DNA from: Takakia lepidozioides
Taxonomy: Eukaryota; Streptophyta; Takakiopsida; Takakiales; Takakiaceae
Direction of reading: 5' to 3'
DNA length: 64,000 nt
NCBI GenBank assembly: GCA_030704615.1
Contig: CM060731.1
Location: forward strand, 66,258,756 to 66,322,755
A program made the position numbers and the translations under genes. How positions within the stretch are numbered: the first letter of the stretch is position 1; each line of letters starts with the position of its first letter. The notes beneath the pieces are model-generated. The model was given only the letters and a program-made list of their open reading frames with translations, did not search any database and had not been told where the DNA came from. Below are positions 32,760-46,026 of this stretch, piece by piece.

Positions 32760-33970
32760 GGGCTTGCTACGCATTTGATGCTTAGAGGTGTTGGGCTGCA
32801 AAGGTTGTGTTAAATCCAAAGCACCATTTGAGTGTGCAAATGTAGACATGGCTTGTTATGGTTCAATGTGTTTGAACTAATTCATATGGACAATATGAAT
32901 ACTAATCAGCCAGACCTCTTCTTTCCTTGAAGTCGGCATGTTATGACACCCTCTTCCGTGGATCCATATCTGAACTGTTTGCATATGTTAGACACATTTG
33001 ATGTCATTTTTGTTTTGTAAGTGTTTGTAAGTGCAGGTTCAATCCCCCCGCAACTCTATTCTTGTGTTTGGGTCAGAGTCCGTGAATAGATTTGTTTGCA
33101 GGTTAGAGTCTGTGAATGGATTTGTTTGCAGGTCAGTGTCTGTATTTCTTCCAAGTTCTATTCGTCAGATTGCCCTCTTTTAAGGGTCTAGGGTGCCACA
33201 CATTAGCAGCTTTGTAATTGAAAATCGCCATCCAAACCACAATTGACCCTTGTTAATCGCCACATTATTTCACCACCTCTTCCAAAAAATTAGCCACCAA
33301 ATGCTCCAAACAAATCAAATCATGTGCCATATTTACATATAATTTTTTTGCCTATAGCCACCAAAAAAAATGAGCCTGTTGATTGATTTCGCCTCATGAG
33401 CACTGGTTACATGAGACAGGTAGACTCGCCAGCTACATTACAAAATCGAAAAAAAAAACACTGGTTGGAAGTACACAATGACTTTGGATTCATTTGGGAC
33501 TAAAACTAAAAGTGCTTGGACCCGGTATCCAATAGATGGCCCACTAGTTACCGGGGCACAAGTTGTGGTGTGGTTTCAGAGTTACATAGGCATAAGTTGG
33601 ATGTCACCCATTATGACCAATCCAGCCGTAAGAGTGGGTACCTGGGTCAGCTAGTTAGTTAATGTGTTGGTACTTATGGCCTTTCGAGTCTTGAGGGAGG
33701 TTTGGGCAGCCGTGCTGCCCCGGGTGCGGCAGTTAAAAGGTGTACGATGTCCAAACGGCAAGTGGTTGCCTTTCGGGTTGAAAGGGATGCCGTAAGTTAC
33801 GCTTGCTTCCGCAATAGTCTTTTTTAGAGCTACTTCATCTTGTGGTGCACTGTATTTCCTTACAACACTAAGACATTTTGGAGCGATATTTAGAGACCAA
33901 AGTATAGGAAGTTGAGGCTATGTGTGTGGATGGGCTCACATAAACGGCTCACGAATCGTCAGCCCTTCCC
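32760..33970. other. No gene seen; repeat remnants
   Basis: Contains two tandem 30-bp units and a start of a third (GGTCAGAGTCYGTGAATRGATTTGTTTGCA at 33071, 33101 and 33131). The rest has no coding signal; the GC-rich part near 33650-33800 looks like retroelement debris but shows no diagnostic motif. Confidence 0.4.
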
Positions 33971-33975
33971 AACAC

Positions 33976-34235
33976 CAATGGACGTGGACATAGACCCTAT
34001 AATTGCAGAGAAAATGTAGGGTCTATTTTTATTTTTATTTATTTATTTTGTAGTCAATTCATGTTGCGTCAACGCAAATATAATTCTAGTTGATGGGGCT
34101 GCCCGACAACAATGGACGCAGACATAGACCCTATAATCACGGAGAGAATATAGGGTCTATTTTTTTTTTTGGTAGTCAAATCATGTTTGCGTCAACGCAG
34201 ATATAAATCTAGTTGATGGGGTTGATGTTTACTAA
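33976..34235 (+). repeat. Tandem duplication, about two 134-bp units
   Basis: CAATGGACGYRGACATAGACCCTATAAT starts at 33976 and again at 34110. Each copy continues through TAGGGTCTATTTTT, a T-rich tract, 'gcgtcaacgca' and 'tctagttgatgggg'. Moderately diverged. Confidence 0.85.
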
Positions 34236-34245
34236 GGAAAAAAAC

Positions 34246-34268
34246 ATATATATATATATATATATATT
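34246..34268. repeat. (TA)n microsatellite
   Basis: Uninterrupted TA dinucleotides for about 23 bp. Confidence 0.9.
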
Positions 34269-34739
34269 TTAAATAGTTATTTTTCAGAGGTCAATTTTGC
34301 AATGATAGAGTGATCCACAATAGAGAATAAGCTTCTCATTGAACAATATTGTCATCCTCAATGCCCGCGTGTGGCCGCGTGGCAGAGGGGTCGTGGATGT
34401 GGGAGCGCCCCTACCCGGCAAGCTAATCTGCTGGGGCCCACAATATACACATATAAAGTTCTAGCGACGACAAAAGGTCGAGAGCTAGTTTAGCATAGAG
34501 CAGATATAGGGTGCCTTAGTGCCACGTCATCATCGCCACGTTTCGTAGCCATGTCATCAATGTTTTTAATCTGCCCGGATTGCCCGAAATGCCCGAAAAT
34601 AACCGTGTCTTGCAGCGCGGGAAACGACGATGATGCCCCAGCGTGGTTGAGCATGGAGGGGTGTCACACACCGATCTCAAAGGGAGAGCCAACATGCTGC
34701 ACAACCTTTTTCACAGATAATAGAGAGAGGAGAAGCTCT

Positions 34740-35030
34740 GGAATGAATACGTTCGGATTCATCCAAGAGGGCCGGAATTCAAGCTCCAGAGAGGTCCATG
34801 CTGCCATTGAAAGCTGGAATCGTGCCAACTATCATTCTGGACACTACTGTGGAGAACATGTATGCCAAGTGTGAAGAATGCAAAGGCAGTGTTCGATAGT
34901 ATGGCTTAGCGAAATTAGTCTCTTGGAATCTGATGGTCGCAGGGTTTTCCCAGCATGGATGTGGGATGGAGGCATTGGAGACTGTACGATGTGAAGAAGT
35001 TTGTCCATCGTGTGTGCTGCTTGTGTCTGT
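34740..35030 (+). pseudogene. PPR gene remnant
   Basis: Shifting frames read REVHAAIESW, ILDTTVENMYAKCEECKG and LVSWNLMVAGFSQHGCGMEA, the signatures of a PLS-type pentatricopeptide repeat (VHA.I.KAG...NMYAKCG...VSWN.MIAGYAQHG). Stops and frameshifts in every repeat. Confidence 0.7.
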
Positions 35031-35227
35031 AGTCAAGTAATGTCGGATTGGTCTGTGTGAACCACCACGGTGCAGCTAAGCAGGCAGAGATTGAAACACG
35101 GCCTGCTAAGACCAAGCTGACTCTCCCAAGAACCTTCTAAACATCAGGAAGAATACCAAATCATGGTACTAACAGGAGCCAAGAGCCCACATGATTGGGT
35201 GTTTCCTAGAACAAATCTAGGCTGTCA

Positions 35228-36520
35228 TTGTCAGCTGCTAGCAACAATGACAAAGATGAATGTATGATTTGTGCAGAGGCATGGATAACTGAAGGAGAAG
35301 GGATAGAGTGTGGGTCCATATATCCAAGAGGGCCAGATTTCAAGCACAAGATTACGTATGATTTCCTGTGGATCAATAGCTACAAGAAACCTGCATGCGT
35401 AGATGGTCAATTAAAGGCAGCAGCTGCAGCGGCACAGTTGATAAAATCAGGCACCTCAACCCTGACCACAACTTCTGGAAGAGGATCAAGAGAGGGAGTC
35501 CACAATGCCTCTTCTGGCACTTTTGGGCATGCGAAGATGCTTTGTGAGGCAGGCAGACTGAAAGAGGCTCTACAGACTTTAAACCAAAGAAGAATTTCAG
35601 CAGATTCAGATACGTATGTCTGTCTCTTGTATAAGTGCATCAAGATGAAAGGCCTTGAAGCTAGAAAGCAGGTGCACACAAGGGGTGAAGCCCATCCACA
35701 TCACGTTCGTTTGTGTTTGCAATACGTGTGCAAGCCCTGGAAAAGGGGAAAGAGGTTCATGATGACATCGTCAAAGCTGGAATTGTACCAGATGTCATTC
35801 TAAACACTGCTCTGCTGGACATGTATGCCAAATGTGGAAAAGGGCAAAGAGGCCTACGGCGACATTGTTAGAGCTGGAATTGTACCCGATGTCATTCTGA
35901 ACAATGCCCTCGTGGACATGTATGCCAAATGTTGGAGCATCGAGGATGCGAAAGCAGTGTTCAACAATATGGTTGAATGAAATGTTGTGTCGTGGAATGC
36001 GATGTTTGCAGGGTATGCACAACAGGGGCGCGGGATGGAGGCTTTGGAGACGTGTGAGCAAATGATGGTGGAAGGGGTGAAGCCCGACCACATCATGTCT
36101 GTGCGTTTGCAAGCCTGGCAGCCCTGGGAAAGGGCAAAGAGGTGCATGGTTGCATCGCAAAAGTTGGAATTGTACCAGATGTGATTCTGAACAATACCCA
36201 TGTGGACATGTATGCAAAATGTGGGTGCGTCCAGGATGCGAAGGGAGTATTTGACATTATGGTTGAACAAGATTTGGTGTCGTGGAGTGCGATGATTGCA
36301 AGGTATGCATAGCAAGGGCGTGTGATGGAATCTTTGGAAACCTATGAGCAAATGATGGGGGAAGGGGTGAAGCCCGACCACATCAAGTTTGTTTCCGTTT
36401 GCAATGCTTGTGCAAGCCTGGCAGCCCTGGAAAGGGCAAAGAGGTCCATGGTGACATCGTCAAAGCTGGAATTGTACACTGCCCTGGTGGATATGTGCAC
36501 CCTGTGACAAAGCAGGTGCA
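35228..36520 (+). pseudogene. PLS-type PPR pseudogene
   Basis: A 191-codon frame (35228-35803) holds a PPR N-terminus (MLCEAGRLKEALQTLNQ..., CLLYKCIKMKGLEARKQVH). Downstream at least three further PPR units are readable only with frame changes: [56 protein letters not shown]. Multiple stops. Live relatives bind organellar RNA for editing or processing; this copy cannot. Confidence 0.75.
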
Positions 36521-36699
36521 CACTCACATTATCATAAGTTGCTCAATTTGTATGGTGTTCAACTGTTGCGGGCATCACCTTAGTAGTTTTGGAGCGACTG
36601 TTCCCACTGATAGTCAGGTGCCCGAGGAACTGGAACAGCTAAAAAAAGGTCTTAGTCGGAAAGGCTGGAGCCTCTTTGTTCATACAATCATACAGTATT

Positions 36700-36950
36700 C
36701 AAGACAACAATATATGATTGCAGGATCTGCTCAGCATGGTCATGGTCTTTTTAACTCTTTCAGCACATGCAAAGAGAAGGCATGAAGGCAGATAGTGTCT
36801 CCTTTATTAGTGTCCTCAACGCTTGTGCTGGCCCGGAGGCTCCTTGCCAGCATCATCAAAGCTGAATTTGAGTCAGATGTTGGACTCGGGAATGCCCTTG
36901 TCTCAAACTCTTTCAACAAATGCAAAGAGAGGGTGTGAAGCATGTCTAAC
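36700..36950 (+). pseudogene. PPR fragments
   Basis: GSAQHGHGLF and, in another frame, MQREGMKADSVSFISVLNACAG, each about one PPR unit, disconnected and frameshifted. Confidence 0.55.
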
Positions 36951-37057
36951 AAGTATGGACATTCACTTGTGGAGCATGTCTAGTGAGAACTATTCATTTT
37001 ATAGAAGGTAATAATAGTTTTCCGTGGTAAGACATCTGGGGACAGTTTGTGGATGTA

Positions 37058-40000
37058 TCAGGTTCTTCTTTCTTTTGCTTTTCTAGCGGTTGGTTTTTCT
37101 TGAGAAGACAACCCAGATGTGGATTTGCGAAGGGCATCCAAAGGCTCACTTACCTCCTGCCCAATCACAACTACTCTTCTAGGCTTGATCCCGCTCATGG
37201 TTGATTTTGTGGTTGTGTACTCTTTAAGCTGCCTAGCAAGCAACAGTGAAATCCCCGACTGCACAAAACACCAACACAATGCATTATTTCTGTTACAAAA
37301 ATTGAAAGCTTCTGCATGCAGTCGACTGCAGTATAAGAATGAAACACGGTAAGAGAAAGAAGAAAAGCATGTTTAGCATGAAGCTGAATTATGGCACGAC
37401 CCAGAGGGCCTTCAATAGCACAGCTATAGAGACATACTCCAGTGACATAACGTCGAGAGAAGGCCTTCGGTTCCAGAGGTCGCATCAAAAGTTCATGCAG
37501 GTCCTATGCACAACCCACACACACGAGTAAGGTCATACCATCCCATGTTAGAGGAATAAAGCTCAGAGGGAAGTTTGCAAAAGTGAAATCTCTCTCTCCT
37601 CAGCTTGAGGGTGTAATAAATTTCTTTCTCCATCCAAAGCAGAGTTACTGCTTACCATCCATTAGTGTGCAAATTCCATTACATGCAGACCAGTATCACC
37701 ATCAAGCACAGTTACATAACCATTTGGTTTTACACCATCAACGGCTTGTTGCCACACCATTGAGCTAAGTATAGATGCGGCCTAGTTACAGCTGGGAATG
37801 AGTTTGCCAAAGCAAAAAAATGGCCATAAGCCATTACCTGCTGAAGTTTTTGGACCTGCAGAAGGTCACGCTTCTCCAGGGTTAAGGGATTTGAGCCTCC
37901 CTCGTCGTCATCACTCTGCGGTACTTCTATGTCCAGCGCCTCCGCATTGCGACTCAGCCAAGACTGCTTTGCTTTGGACTGTTACATCCAACACATCGAG
38001 ACGAAAGAACTAAGTGTTTGACCATAAAGAATATAAAAGAAAGAGTAACTTGGAATCCATTGAAAGACTATTGAAGAAGCAGCGAAGGTTCAAAGACCTT
38101 TTCATGCCGGTACCATTTAGCACTAAGATTGCCTTTGCCAGGCTGCAGAAATAAGTGGATAAGAGGGGCCTTTGTTTCCCGAAAAACAAGAGAAGTGGGA
38201 TAGATTACCCTGGTTATCAAGAGGGACCCAGGGAGAAAGAGAAAAACCTGTGACTGTTTGCGCAGCAGTTTGTCTGCCTGAAGAGCCAGTGATACACGCT
38301 TCTGCACTGCCGGCATGTAGGCCACATTCACCGGGAAAGCTGGTAATCCGGCAGTCTGCACTTTGCAACATATGACAGTATATTTAAAGTTAACCGTGGC
38401 ACTGATGGACAGTAAACTCGTTCTGTCACTGCTGCCATCAGGGAATTTTGAGAGAGAGAGAGAGAGAGAGTAGTCATGTCAAGACTAGAAAAGAAAGAAT
38501 CTGATCAGATTATTTCTTTTACAAAAAAGACATCATCAGCCTTGTTAAAAGGCTCTATCAGTAAGTTCCAACACAAACCAGCAATGTAGAGATCACTATT
38601 ATACAAAATCAGGTCTCAGGTTGAAAGAGGAAGGTCTTCCAATGACCACAAACTGGACACAGGTTCAGGTAAGTTTCATGCCTAACTCGCTTTGTTCGGA
38701 CATTCTTCGTGCTGCTAACAGGCCTAAGAAACTTCAGCCTCCAAGTCAGCTTCATCTAGCAGGGTCAGTTCTTCCTGCCTAATATTCAGATACTTGAAAA
38801 TCTCCTCTACCTTGTCCGCCAGGACTAGTCCTGTTTAACAGGACGGTCATGCTTCCAAGAAAAAGAGTTGATCAACTTACATGGTTAGGCATGCGAATCA
38901 ACTGACCCCACCATCTAACCTTATCATATCGAGAGCTCAAGGGTGGTACGCCAAACGGCCCCATTAGCTGTTCTAGAGAATGCTGACATGCTCTCCTTGA
39001 GCACCGAAAGCTGAATGGATTCTAAAGTTTTAGCATGGTTGGAGTTGCCAACCCACATGGCAGATGCGTATTCCAAGGTATCCAGGTTCGCATACAGGTT
39101 GTGCACCACCTCCACTTTTACATCCAGGAAGAAGACAAAGGTGGGGTTTCCTTCTTTTTTCCTCCCCTGAATAGTCTGGCTGGCTTAGGGTAAAGATATG
39201 GTTGACACAGCCTCTATTTCTCTGGAAGCCCACCTGACCTTCATGGACAACACTACTAGAGTCCAAACCAACCTCAAGACGGGCAGTTATTATCCTACAA
39301 AACAGCTTGCCAACTGTGCTAAGCAGTGTAATGTTCCCAGGCTCTTCTCTGTCGCATTATACAGATTGATGATGACACCCTCTTTCCAGCAAAAGGAGAT
39401 CATTTCAGCCTTCCAAACAAGGTTAAAGAGGAGATCAGACAAAATTCAAGATTTTCAGTGCTCCTACTTCATTCATTGGGAACACAGAACCCACCTTAGT
39501 AAGAGCATGACAGAGAGTGGAGTACTTGGGGCGATCTGAGGGTGAAACCAGGGCAATGGTGCATCCATCTGTGGAGGCACGTGCAGTTCTTCCACTTCTG
39601 TGCACGTACATCTGCAACACCACATATGATCTTAAACTAGTAATAAAATTCCCAAATACTTCTCTTCTTTCCTCTCCTCTCTGTCTGTATGTTCACACAC
39701 TCTTGAGATACACAATGGCAAATGTGATGACACTGGATGGGAAAATACCCTACACCTGGCTTGGGTATATTATTGCAAGACTATGGCTACCACAGTTGTT
39801 CTATTGGGGAAGTGTCTATTTACAATCTCTGTCTCCCTCTCTTGATTCCTTAATTCCTAGGAATCAAATACCATCCATTGGAGTGAAACTTGTTACATAA
39901 AGTACCAGAGCCTGACACTGCAGGACTGAAACCAGGTTGCAGGACCCAGCGCAACGCTGATATTAATTCGACCGCATATTTAAAGGTCAAGGAGTTAGAG

Positions 40001-43000
40001 TTTGTTGCTTTGACCTGTGTACCTCAGCAGAGTGGGGCAGCTGGTAGTGGATAACAGTGCGGACGCCTGCCACATCAAGACCTCTAGCTGCTACATCTGT
40101 TGCAACCATCACGGATCCTTCATTTGCACGGAAGTGATCCATTGCCTACACCAATGTACGCCAAGAACCCACGGCCAGAACTCATACATTTCAGTCTCTC
40201 ATCTTGCTGTCCTATATTCTGAACCTCATTCAAAAGCCATGATTACATCCTGAGCTGCCCAAAGCTTTCCAAGCGGAGTCCCTTACAGTTATGTTCTTTC
40301 AGATTCCTGTGTGACTCAATCTCCTCATTGGCTAAGGAGAGAATGTACTAACAAGACGTTTGCCGTAGCCTTGTGGCCATAGACCCCGCACCCAGTTTGG
40401 GCGGAACCAAAGGGAACAGATACTATCTTTGTGAAGGGCTCACTCTTTGGCTAGTAGCAGAGAGAATGTACTCTTAAAACGTTGTTTGCCACTAAGAAGA
40501 GAGAGAGAGAACCTACCTTTGTCAGGGGCTGACGCCGGTAGTAAGACTTACATTAGAGAGAGAGAGAGAGATCATTCTTAAAAGCATCTCTGTATGTACC
40601 TACCGTTTCCTTGCTGTCGTAGGTGAAATACTGAGGAGAGATTTTGCTTGGTCCGAGGGTCTGCAAATTAAGATTGTCATACCCATGGAGACTACAAGAG
40701 GTATTGCTATGGCACCATGCTCATACAATGTGGTGGTCAGATCGCCCCAGCATGTAATTTGTATATGGTGCACAACCTTACTAGTTTCATCACCTTGAGG
40801 TGGAGCACACAATGAAATTGTACGAACACGATCCAGAGGGGCCAGACAGGTCCCGCAAAATGTGTAGGTGGAAAGCAGTAAAATCTATTACTTTCACTGG
40901 TCAACGAATAAATGTAGTGAAATTCTATGAATTGTCATCTAAACATACAAGCTACAAGAACTTGATGCTTGTATGCAAATGTCTTTATACATGGTAAAGG
41001 TGAAGTAACGTCAAAATCCAGAAGGGCCCTCACCCCTTTTCCTTAACTCTGTTGAAAAGGTTTTAGTCTACTGTTCACATGGTGCGTCCCTGGAGGTTCA
41101 CCATGTTGAGATTCTTGTCACTTGAAAATTTTGACAACTTCATGACTACTTCCACAACTTAAAACAAATTTCAGAGAAGGAAATGACGGGGTAGAGGGAG
41201 ACATTCAAAGAGTGAAGAGGACCAAGAGAGAGGAAGGTAACCAACCTTGAGTCGCTGCTTCTGCTGCATTTGAGCATGCAGTGGCCACACTGGAACTTGC
41301 AAAAGTCGAAGTAGGGCTGAAACACGACGGAGTGCAGAAATGGACGTACAAAACACAAGGGTACGCCCACACCCATGGATCTTCAAGACATAATACAAAT
41401 ATGCATCTTTCTCTTCCTCCCTACATCTGCCCCACCAAAGGATGGGAAACTTGTTATGGAATGCACAAAAGCTACAACTACAGATATTTTGCAAAATTAG
41501 CAATCACACAATCTTGTTTGAAAGGGGCAGATTCATACTCAATCACAGATTCTTCCAGCTTTTTTGCAACAATGGTTTTCGTGGTGAGGTCAACAATAGC
41601 AGCTTTGTAGCTGACACCTGCTCTTTCTGACAGTGATGCCACTGAGTACTCATTCTTCCTTGCAGTCCCTCCCTTTTCTGTTTGGAATCCCTTCTTTAGC
41701 TTCTTCTTGAAGCCAGCGGGTAGAGCCAAGGTAGCCGAAAAGACGAGTGTCTGTCGCCTTATAGTCGACTTTCCAGCTACAGAGTTTTCAGCCTTTGACA
41801 TACTGGTTCCTGATTCACGTTCTCCAAATTCTGATCCCTCACCACCATCCTCAGTGCTGTTTGGCTCTTCAGTAACGTCTGACTCTGGTTCCATATCTGA
41901 GGATGTGGCCTTATGCCTTTTAGAGGCCTTGCTTGATTCTTGGGTACGTGATGGAGTGTTGTGGTTCACAGCAGGAAGCATGTCAATGATTGATTGGAGC
42001 TCACGAAAATGGCCCCTTTCGACCATACGGTCTGCCTCGTCCAGGACGAAAAATGAGAGAGACGACAGCTGCCCCCCAGCAACCATAGTATGCTCAGATA
42101 CAAGCGTAAGAGACAAGGTAGACAATATGAATTGATGTCAATGAAGACAGCTACTGTCAGAAAAAACCATACTCTGACCACAAGGAACTCAGAAATTACA
42201 CCGTAAGATCTAGGATACAACCCCGACCTACACTTCCAACGGTAAATGCGAGAGTGGGTAGTGAGAAGTCAGTTCCAGACAGAGAAACTGAGATCAGTGA
42301 GACCCAGAAGATGAGAGGGGGAGGTGGAGGTGAGAGAAAAGAGAGAGGAAATCCCAGTGGACCAGAAAACCAAATCAGACCTCAAGCAGGTGATCTTCTC
42401 CACCACTCATAAGCTCCCATACCCGACCAGGCGTGCCAACCACGATCTCAGGCTGCTGCTTCAACAGACGCTGTTGCTTCTGAGGAGCCATGCCCCCCAC
42501 GATTGGCATCACTTTTATGTTTGTCCATTTTGCTACTGCTCTCAAGTGATCACAAACCTGTACCAAACCTGCAGACAGTTTAGCTTGAAGTCTCCCAAAG
42601 GTTCTCATTAGTGGTCTTACACCACTTCAGTAGCACTGAGCTGCAAAGTTCCATGTCACTCTGACAGCCAATCATTTTGACTTTTGGAGGTGAAGACTAT
42701 CATTACCTCTGAGAGGGCTAGAGCAATGCAAAGTCAAGATCCTTATGCCAATAGAGACAAAATTTCCTGCAAGTCTATCGCTGCCCCATCTCTTGTAATC
42801 ATAAAGCAAGAGAGCTGTATATGAATCTGTCTATTTCGTCCTTTGGAAATTTTATTATGACAGCCTTCAGCAATGGTCACCCTCATGCAAACACACTCCA
42901 ATGATGACAACTGAACACAACAGCAAATGATGGGATGAAAACAGAAAAGAGAGCCCGCCAAATTAACCTGCAATGCAAGCTCTCTGGTGGGGGTGACAAC

Positions 43001-44868
43001 CAGGGCACGAAGAGGACGCCTGGTCCTAGATTCCTTGAGCTGTCCACTGGCCTCTTTGAACCCATCATTTTCATAGGAGGGGCGCAATACTTTCTCTTGT
43101 TCATCGAGAAGCCGCTGCAAGATTGGAATGCCAAATGCAAGTGTCTTTCCGGACCCTGTTTCAGCTGCACCTATCACATCCTGTACTTCCCCATAAATAA
43201 GGCAAAGGCAATCCAATTAGGTCAGAGGCAAACGTGGAAACACCACTTATGATGTCTTGACATCACTAATGTCATGGTATCAAGTCACAGGAACATAGTA
43301 GAGCAAGAGAAACCAAAGAAAAAATCCAAATCCCACATTCAGGGAGAGAGAGACAGGTGGACAGTATGTCTAAGAGAGACCCTTGTTCGACAACTTGACA
43401 AAGTTTTGTAGCATAGACTCTAACCCAAATTGCCATGCAGAAAAGGATGGAGGCGGGAAGGATCGGTGACAAGACTAGGAATGCGGTATAGCAAAAAGAG
43501 ATACTAAGACCAGCTGCAGGTTGTGGAAACCAAACAAACCTTTCCTTGGTGAGCAGCAGCAGGAATGCATGCCTTCTGAATTGGAGTTGGATCCTGGAAG
43601 TGCAAGACAGACAATGCTTTCTCCAGTAATGGATGAAGCCTCAGCTCTGCCCATGCTGACATATCCATTGCCTCTATCTCTGACCCCAAATTAGGATTGC
43701 CTGACTCTACTGTTGCATCATCATCCACCCTTGCCATTTTGATCTCTTCGCATTTCTGCACATATCCATTCCCTGGAAACACCAGAATTTACTCCTTGCC
43801 CACAGTGTATCATGACCTTGTTCTTTCCGTCTTGCTATCCATGACAAAGGAGAGGCGTACCCAACATGTCACTCAAACCTTACCTGAGCGTTGCTGTTTT
43901 GCAAGCTTTCGTGCCCGAGAACCTCTTTTGGCTTTCTTCTGTTTGCCAGCCCGGCCTGCTTTCCCTGCTGCTCCGGCTTTAATTGCACCCTCTTGGACGC
44001 CCTCAGAAACAGCAACTACTGGCTCCTCACCAACAGCCTCGGATTTATGCGCTTCTATCTCTAGTTTTGAGCCCCTTTTCAGTTTTGCTGGTTTGGGGGA
44101 GGATTCAGCAAACGGAAGAACAGACTCCACGAGAACTTCGCCACCATCCAACTCCGATGCCTTCTTCGTGACTGAGGGACCTAACTCCACCAGGGCTGCA
44201 TTGCTAGAGTCTGATGAAGACACTTTTCTACCTACCTTCCGTCTCTTCTTCGCCTCAGGTTTTGAGGGTTCATCAGTCACAGTGAGAGCAGACCCTAAGA
44301 GATTCCCACTTCTGCCAACATTTGCTCCAGGCCCTTCAAAGGCATCGCCATCAATCTCTTCCAAAGACAAAAACCCTGTATGCAAAGAAGACGACAATCT
44401 AAGAGCAAGGACATTTTCACAAGACCAACCCTACCGAGGTCAGATGGACCCAAAGAAGTAAGGAATCCAACCCTGTCCACCTTAAACCCTAAACCTTGGA
44501 CACTCTCCGTGAATATGGCCGACATTATGAGACAGGAAATGAAGTAACGACCACCGAGTCTATGCTTCTCAAACTTTACCCGCCTTTCCCCACACTTCAT
44601 CCTACTCTTTCTGACCCCTCACTAACAATAATTCGCAGTTAGACATCGGCTACAATAAATCGTCATGTAAATTCCCATCATTCATGATACAGCGAACAAT
44701 ACCTCCTTCGTCGCTTCCAACCAGAATGGCGAGAGAGTCAGAGGGTGTGACATCCTTCCAGGCCAAATGGCTGCCCCACATAGGAGCTCGAGACCCCCCG
44801 GCATCAGTTTTCCGCTTTCTCTTCGCTTTGCTCTTGTTGAGCTCTCCTTCAGCCACCTCCTTCCCCAT
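37058..44868 (-). CDS. RH13: DEAD-box ATP-dependent RNA helicase, Mak5/DDX24/RH13 type
   Basis: Thirteen exons, all with GT/AG borders and closing phases: 44868-44703, 44375-43884, 43772-43540, 43180-42968, 42557-42381, 42068-41539, 41426-41246, 40145-40023, 39611-39495, 38355-38248, 37978-37838, 37503-37438, 37258-37058; 915 aa (Arabidopsis RH13 is somewhat shorter). The N-terminus has [16 protein letters not shown], diagnostic of RH13, then a basic low-complexity region. Helicase motifs: Q motif near [23 protein letters not shown] (ending T310); Ia [19 protein letters not shown] (437-440); [45 protein letters not shown]. The large acidic insert between II and III is typical of Mak5. Family role: nucleolar 60S ribosomal subunit assembly. 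Introns hold LINE and other repeat pieces. A telo-box pair lies 70-96 bp upstream of the ATG. The C-terminal exon boundaries are the least certain. Confidence 0.92.
38450..38470. repeat. (GA)n microsatellite in an RH13 intron
   Basis: About ten uninterrupted AG units. Confidence 0.85.
38640..39430 (-). mobile_element. LINE (non-LTR retrotransposon) fragment in an RH13 intron
   Basis: Minus-strand frames read [40 protein letters not shown] and then, frameshifted, [21 protein letters not shown], in the order of non-LTR reverse transcriptase domains. 38650-38770 is closely similar to 51710-51840 in the other helicase gene. 5' and 3' ends are not visible; no intact ORF. Confidence 0.75.
40331..40570. 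repeat. Dispersed intronic repeat, copy 1
   Basis: Blocks AATGTACT...AAGACGTTTGCCGTAGCCTTG, GGCCATAGACCCCGCACC and CTTTGTGAAGGGCTCACTC, plus a second partial unit (40470-40560) with GA tracts. The same blocks in the same order occur at 51215-51325; a short piece occurs at 47860-47885. Confidence 0.65.
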
Positions 44869-44937
44869 CCACCTTCACTTCACCCCCGACGATTTCCTCT
44901 CTTTCTCTCGAGATCGAGAAAGAGAACGGGAAAGAGA

Positions 44938-44964
44938 AACCCTAAACCCGAAACCCTAAACCCC
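44938..44964 (+). promoter_or_regulatory. Telo-box pair upstream of the RH13-type helicase
   Basis: AAACCCTAAACCC, then GAAACCCTAAACCCC, 70-96 bp upstream of the start codon. AAACCCTA telo-boxes are a known element in promoters of plant ribosomal-protein and ribosome-biogenesis genes, which fits the predicted role. Confidence 0.65.
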
Positions 44965-45004
44965 AGAATGCTCTCTTCTCTCCCTGCAGGCTCTGCGCCT
45001 CCTT

Positions 45005-45835
45005 GCTTTACTGTTAAGGTGATGGACTGTTAACGTGACTGTTTGTTAACGCTAATGATCTAGACGTTTGTTAACATATATTTGTAACCGTTTTTGTATT
45101 CCCGTTTGTTACCCTCGGATCTCATAAAATGGTGAGAGGCTCCATTCATTATGACATGCTGGCGTTATGTCACCCCAATCCAGTCATCCCATCTGATGTC
45201 ACCCCGCTCGTGGGGAGCGACTTAGGCGAGCTGAATGCTTGCACCACACGAGCTTCACTGGAGAAGGGCACAAAGGTTCACGCAGACATCATCAAAGCTG
45301 GAAATTGCAGGGACACCTTCGTCTCTAAATGGGAGACAACTGTGCTGAAAATGCGTACAAGATGCAGGAAGGTCATTAAACTCGGAGAACATCGGTCTGT
45401 AATCTTCAAGGGTTACAACTTAGATCTTCCACTCACCTTGATCATGAGTGAGGCTGCGAAACAAGCAGAATGCACCCAGAAAAGGCTTGGCATTTGTCGC
45501 TCATTTTATAAAGCAGTTTCTGTCATATCTGGGCTCATGTTTGCATTTTCCCAGACAACGATAGAAGACCAGCTAGAGCTTTTCAGATTCCTTCCAGTGG
45601 GTTTAGGGCGCTCTAAGAACTGTGGAACACGATGAGTGCTCAGTACAACAGATCGAAAAAGACTGGAGGCTCATCTATCTCCAACATGACATTGAGTTGC
45701 AGAAGGGAAGAGCCAGCAGTCAGTTTACCTTCCCAATACAGTTGCAACTATCTTCCACTGTTCTTTATTGCCTCTTTCAGGGTTGTCCATGCCAAAACCC
45801 CGCTTTTATAGTCATTGGCTCAAAATCTTCATCCG

Positions 45836-45868
<33 letters not shown>

Positions 45869-46026
45869 CTTCAATACGTCTGGGGAAGGCCCAAAGGACC
45901 CAAGGGACAAACCATACATCAGTTTCGGTACAGCTAAAAGGAGAGAGAGGGATGACATCAAAGTCAGCGTGCAATACGAAATGCTCCAGACTATGATTCA
46001 CACAATTTTCCTCTCCTGTTCGGGCA
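45005..46026. other. Intergenic region with a PPR fragment and (GA)n tract
   Basis: One PPR-like unit (LNACTTRASLEKGTKVHADI, about 45230-45360 +) is a remnant without flanking repeats. A (GA)n microsatellite lies at 45839-45866; Arg/Glu-rich and Ser/Leu-rich frames over it are artefacts. Later exons of the coiled-coil gene at 46.0-46.6 kb could be hidden here. Confidence 0.5.

Noticed and set aside
43697-44461. 254-codon plus frame
   Set aside because: Antisense of the RH13 low-complexity exon 2 and intron; the minus strand carries the conserved protein.
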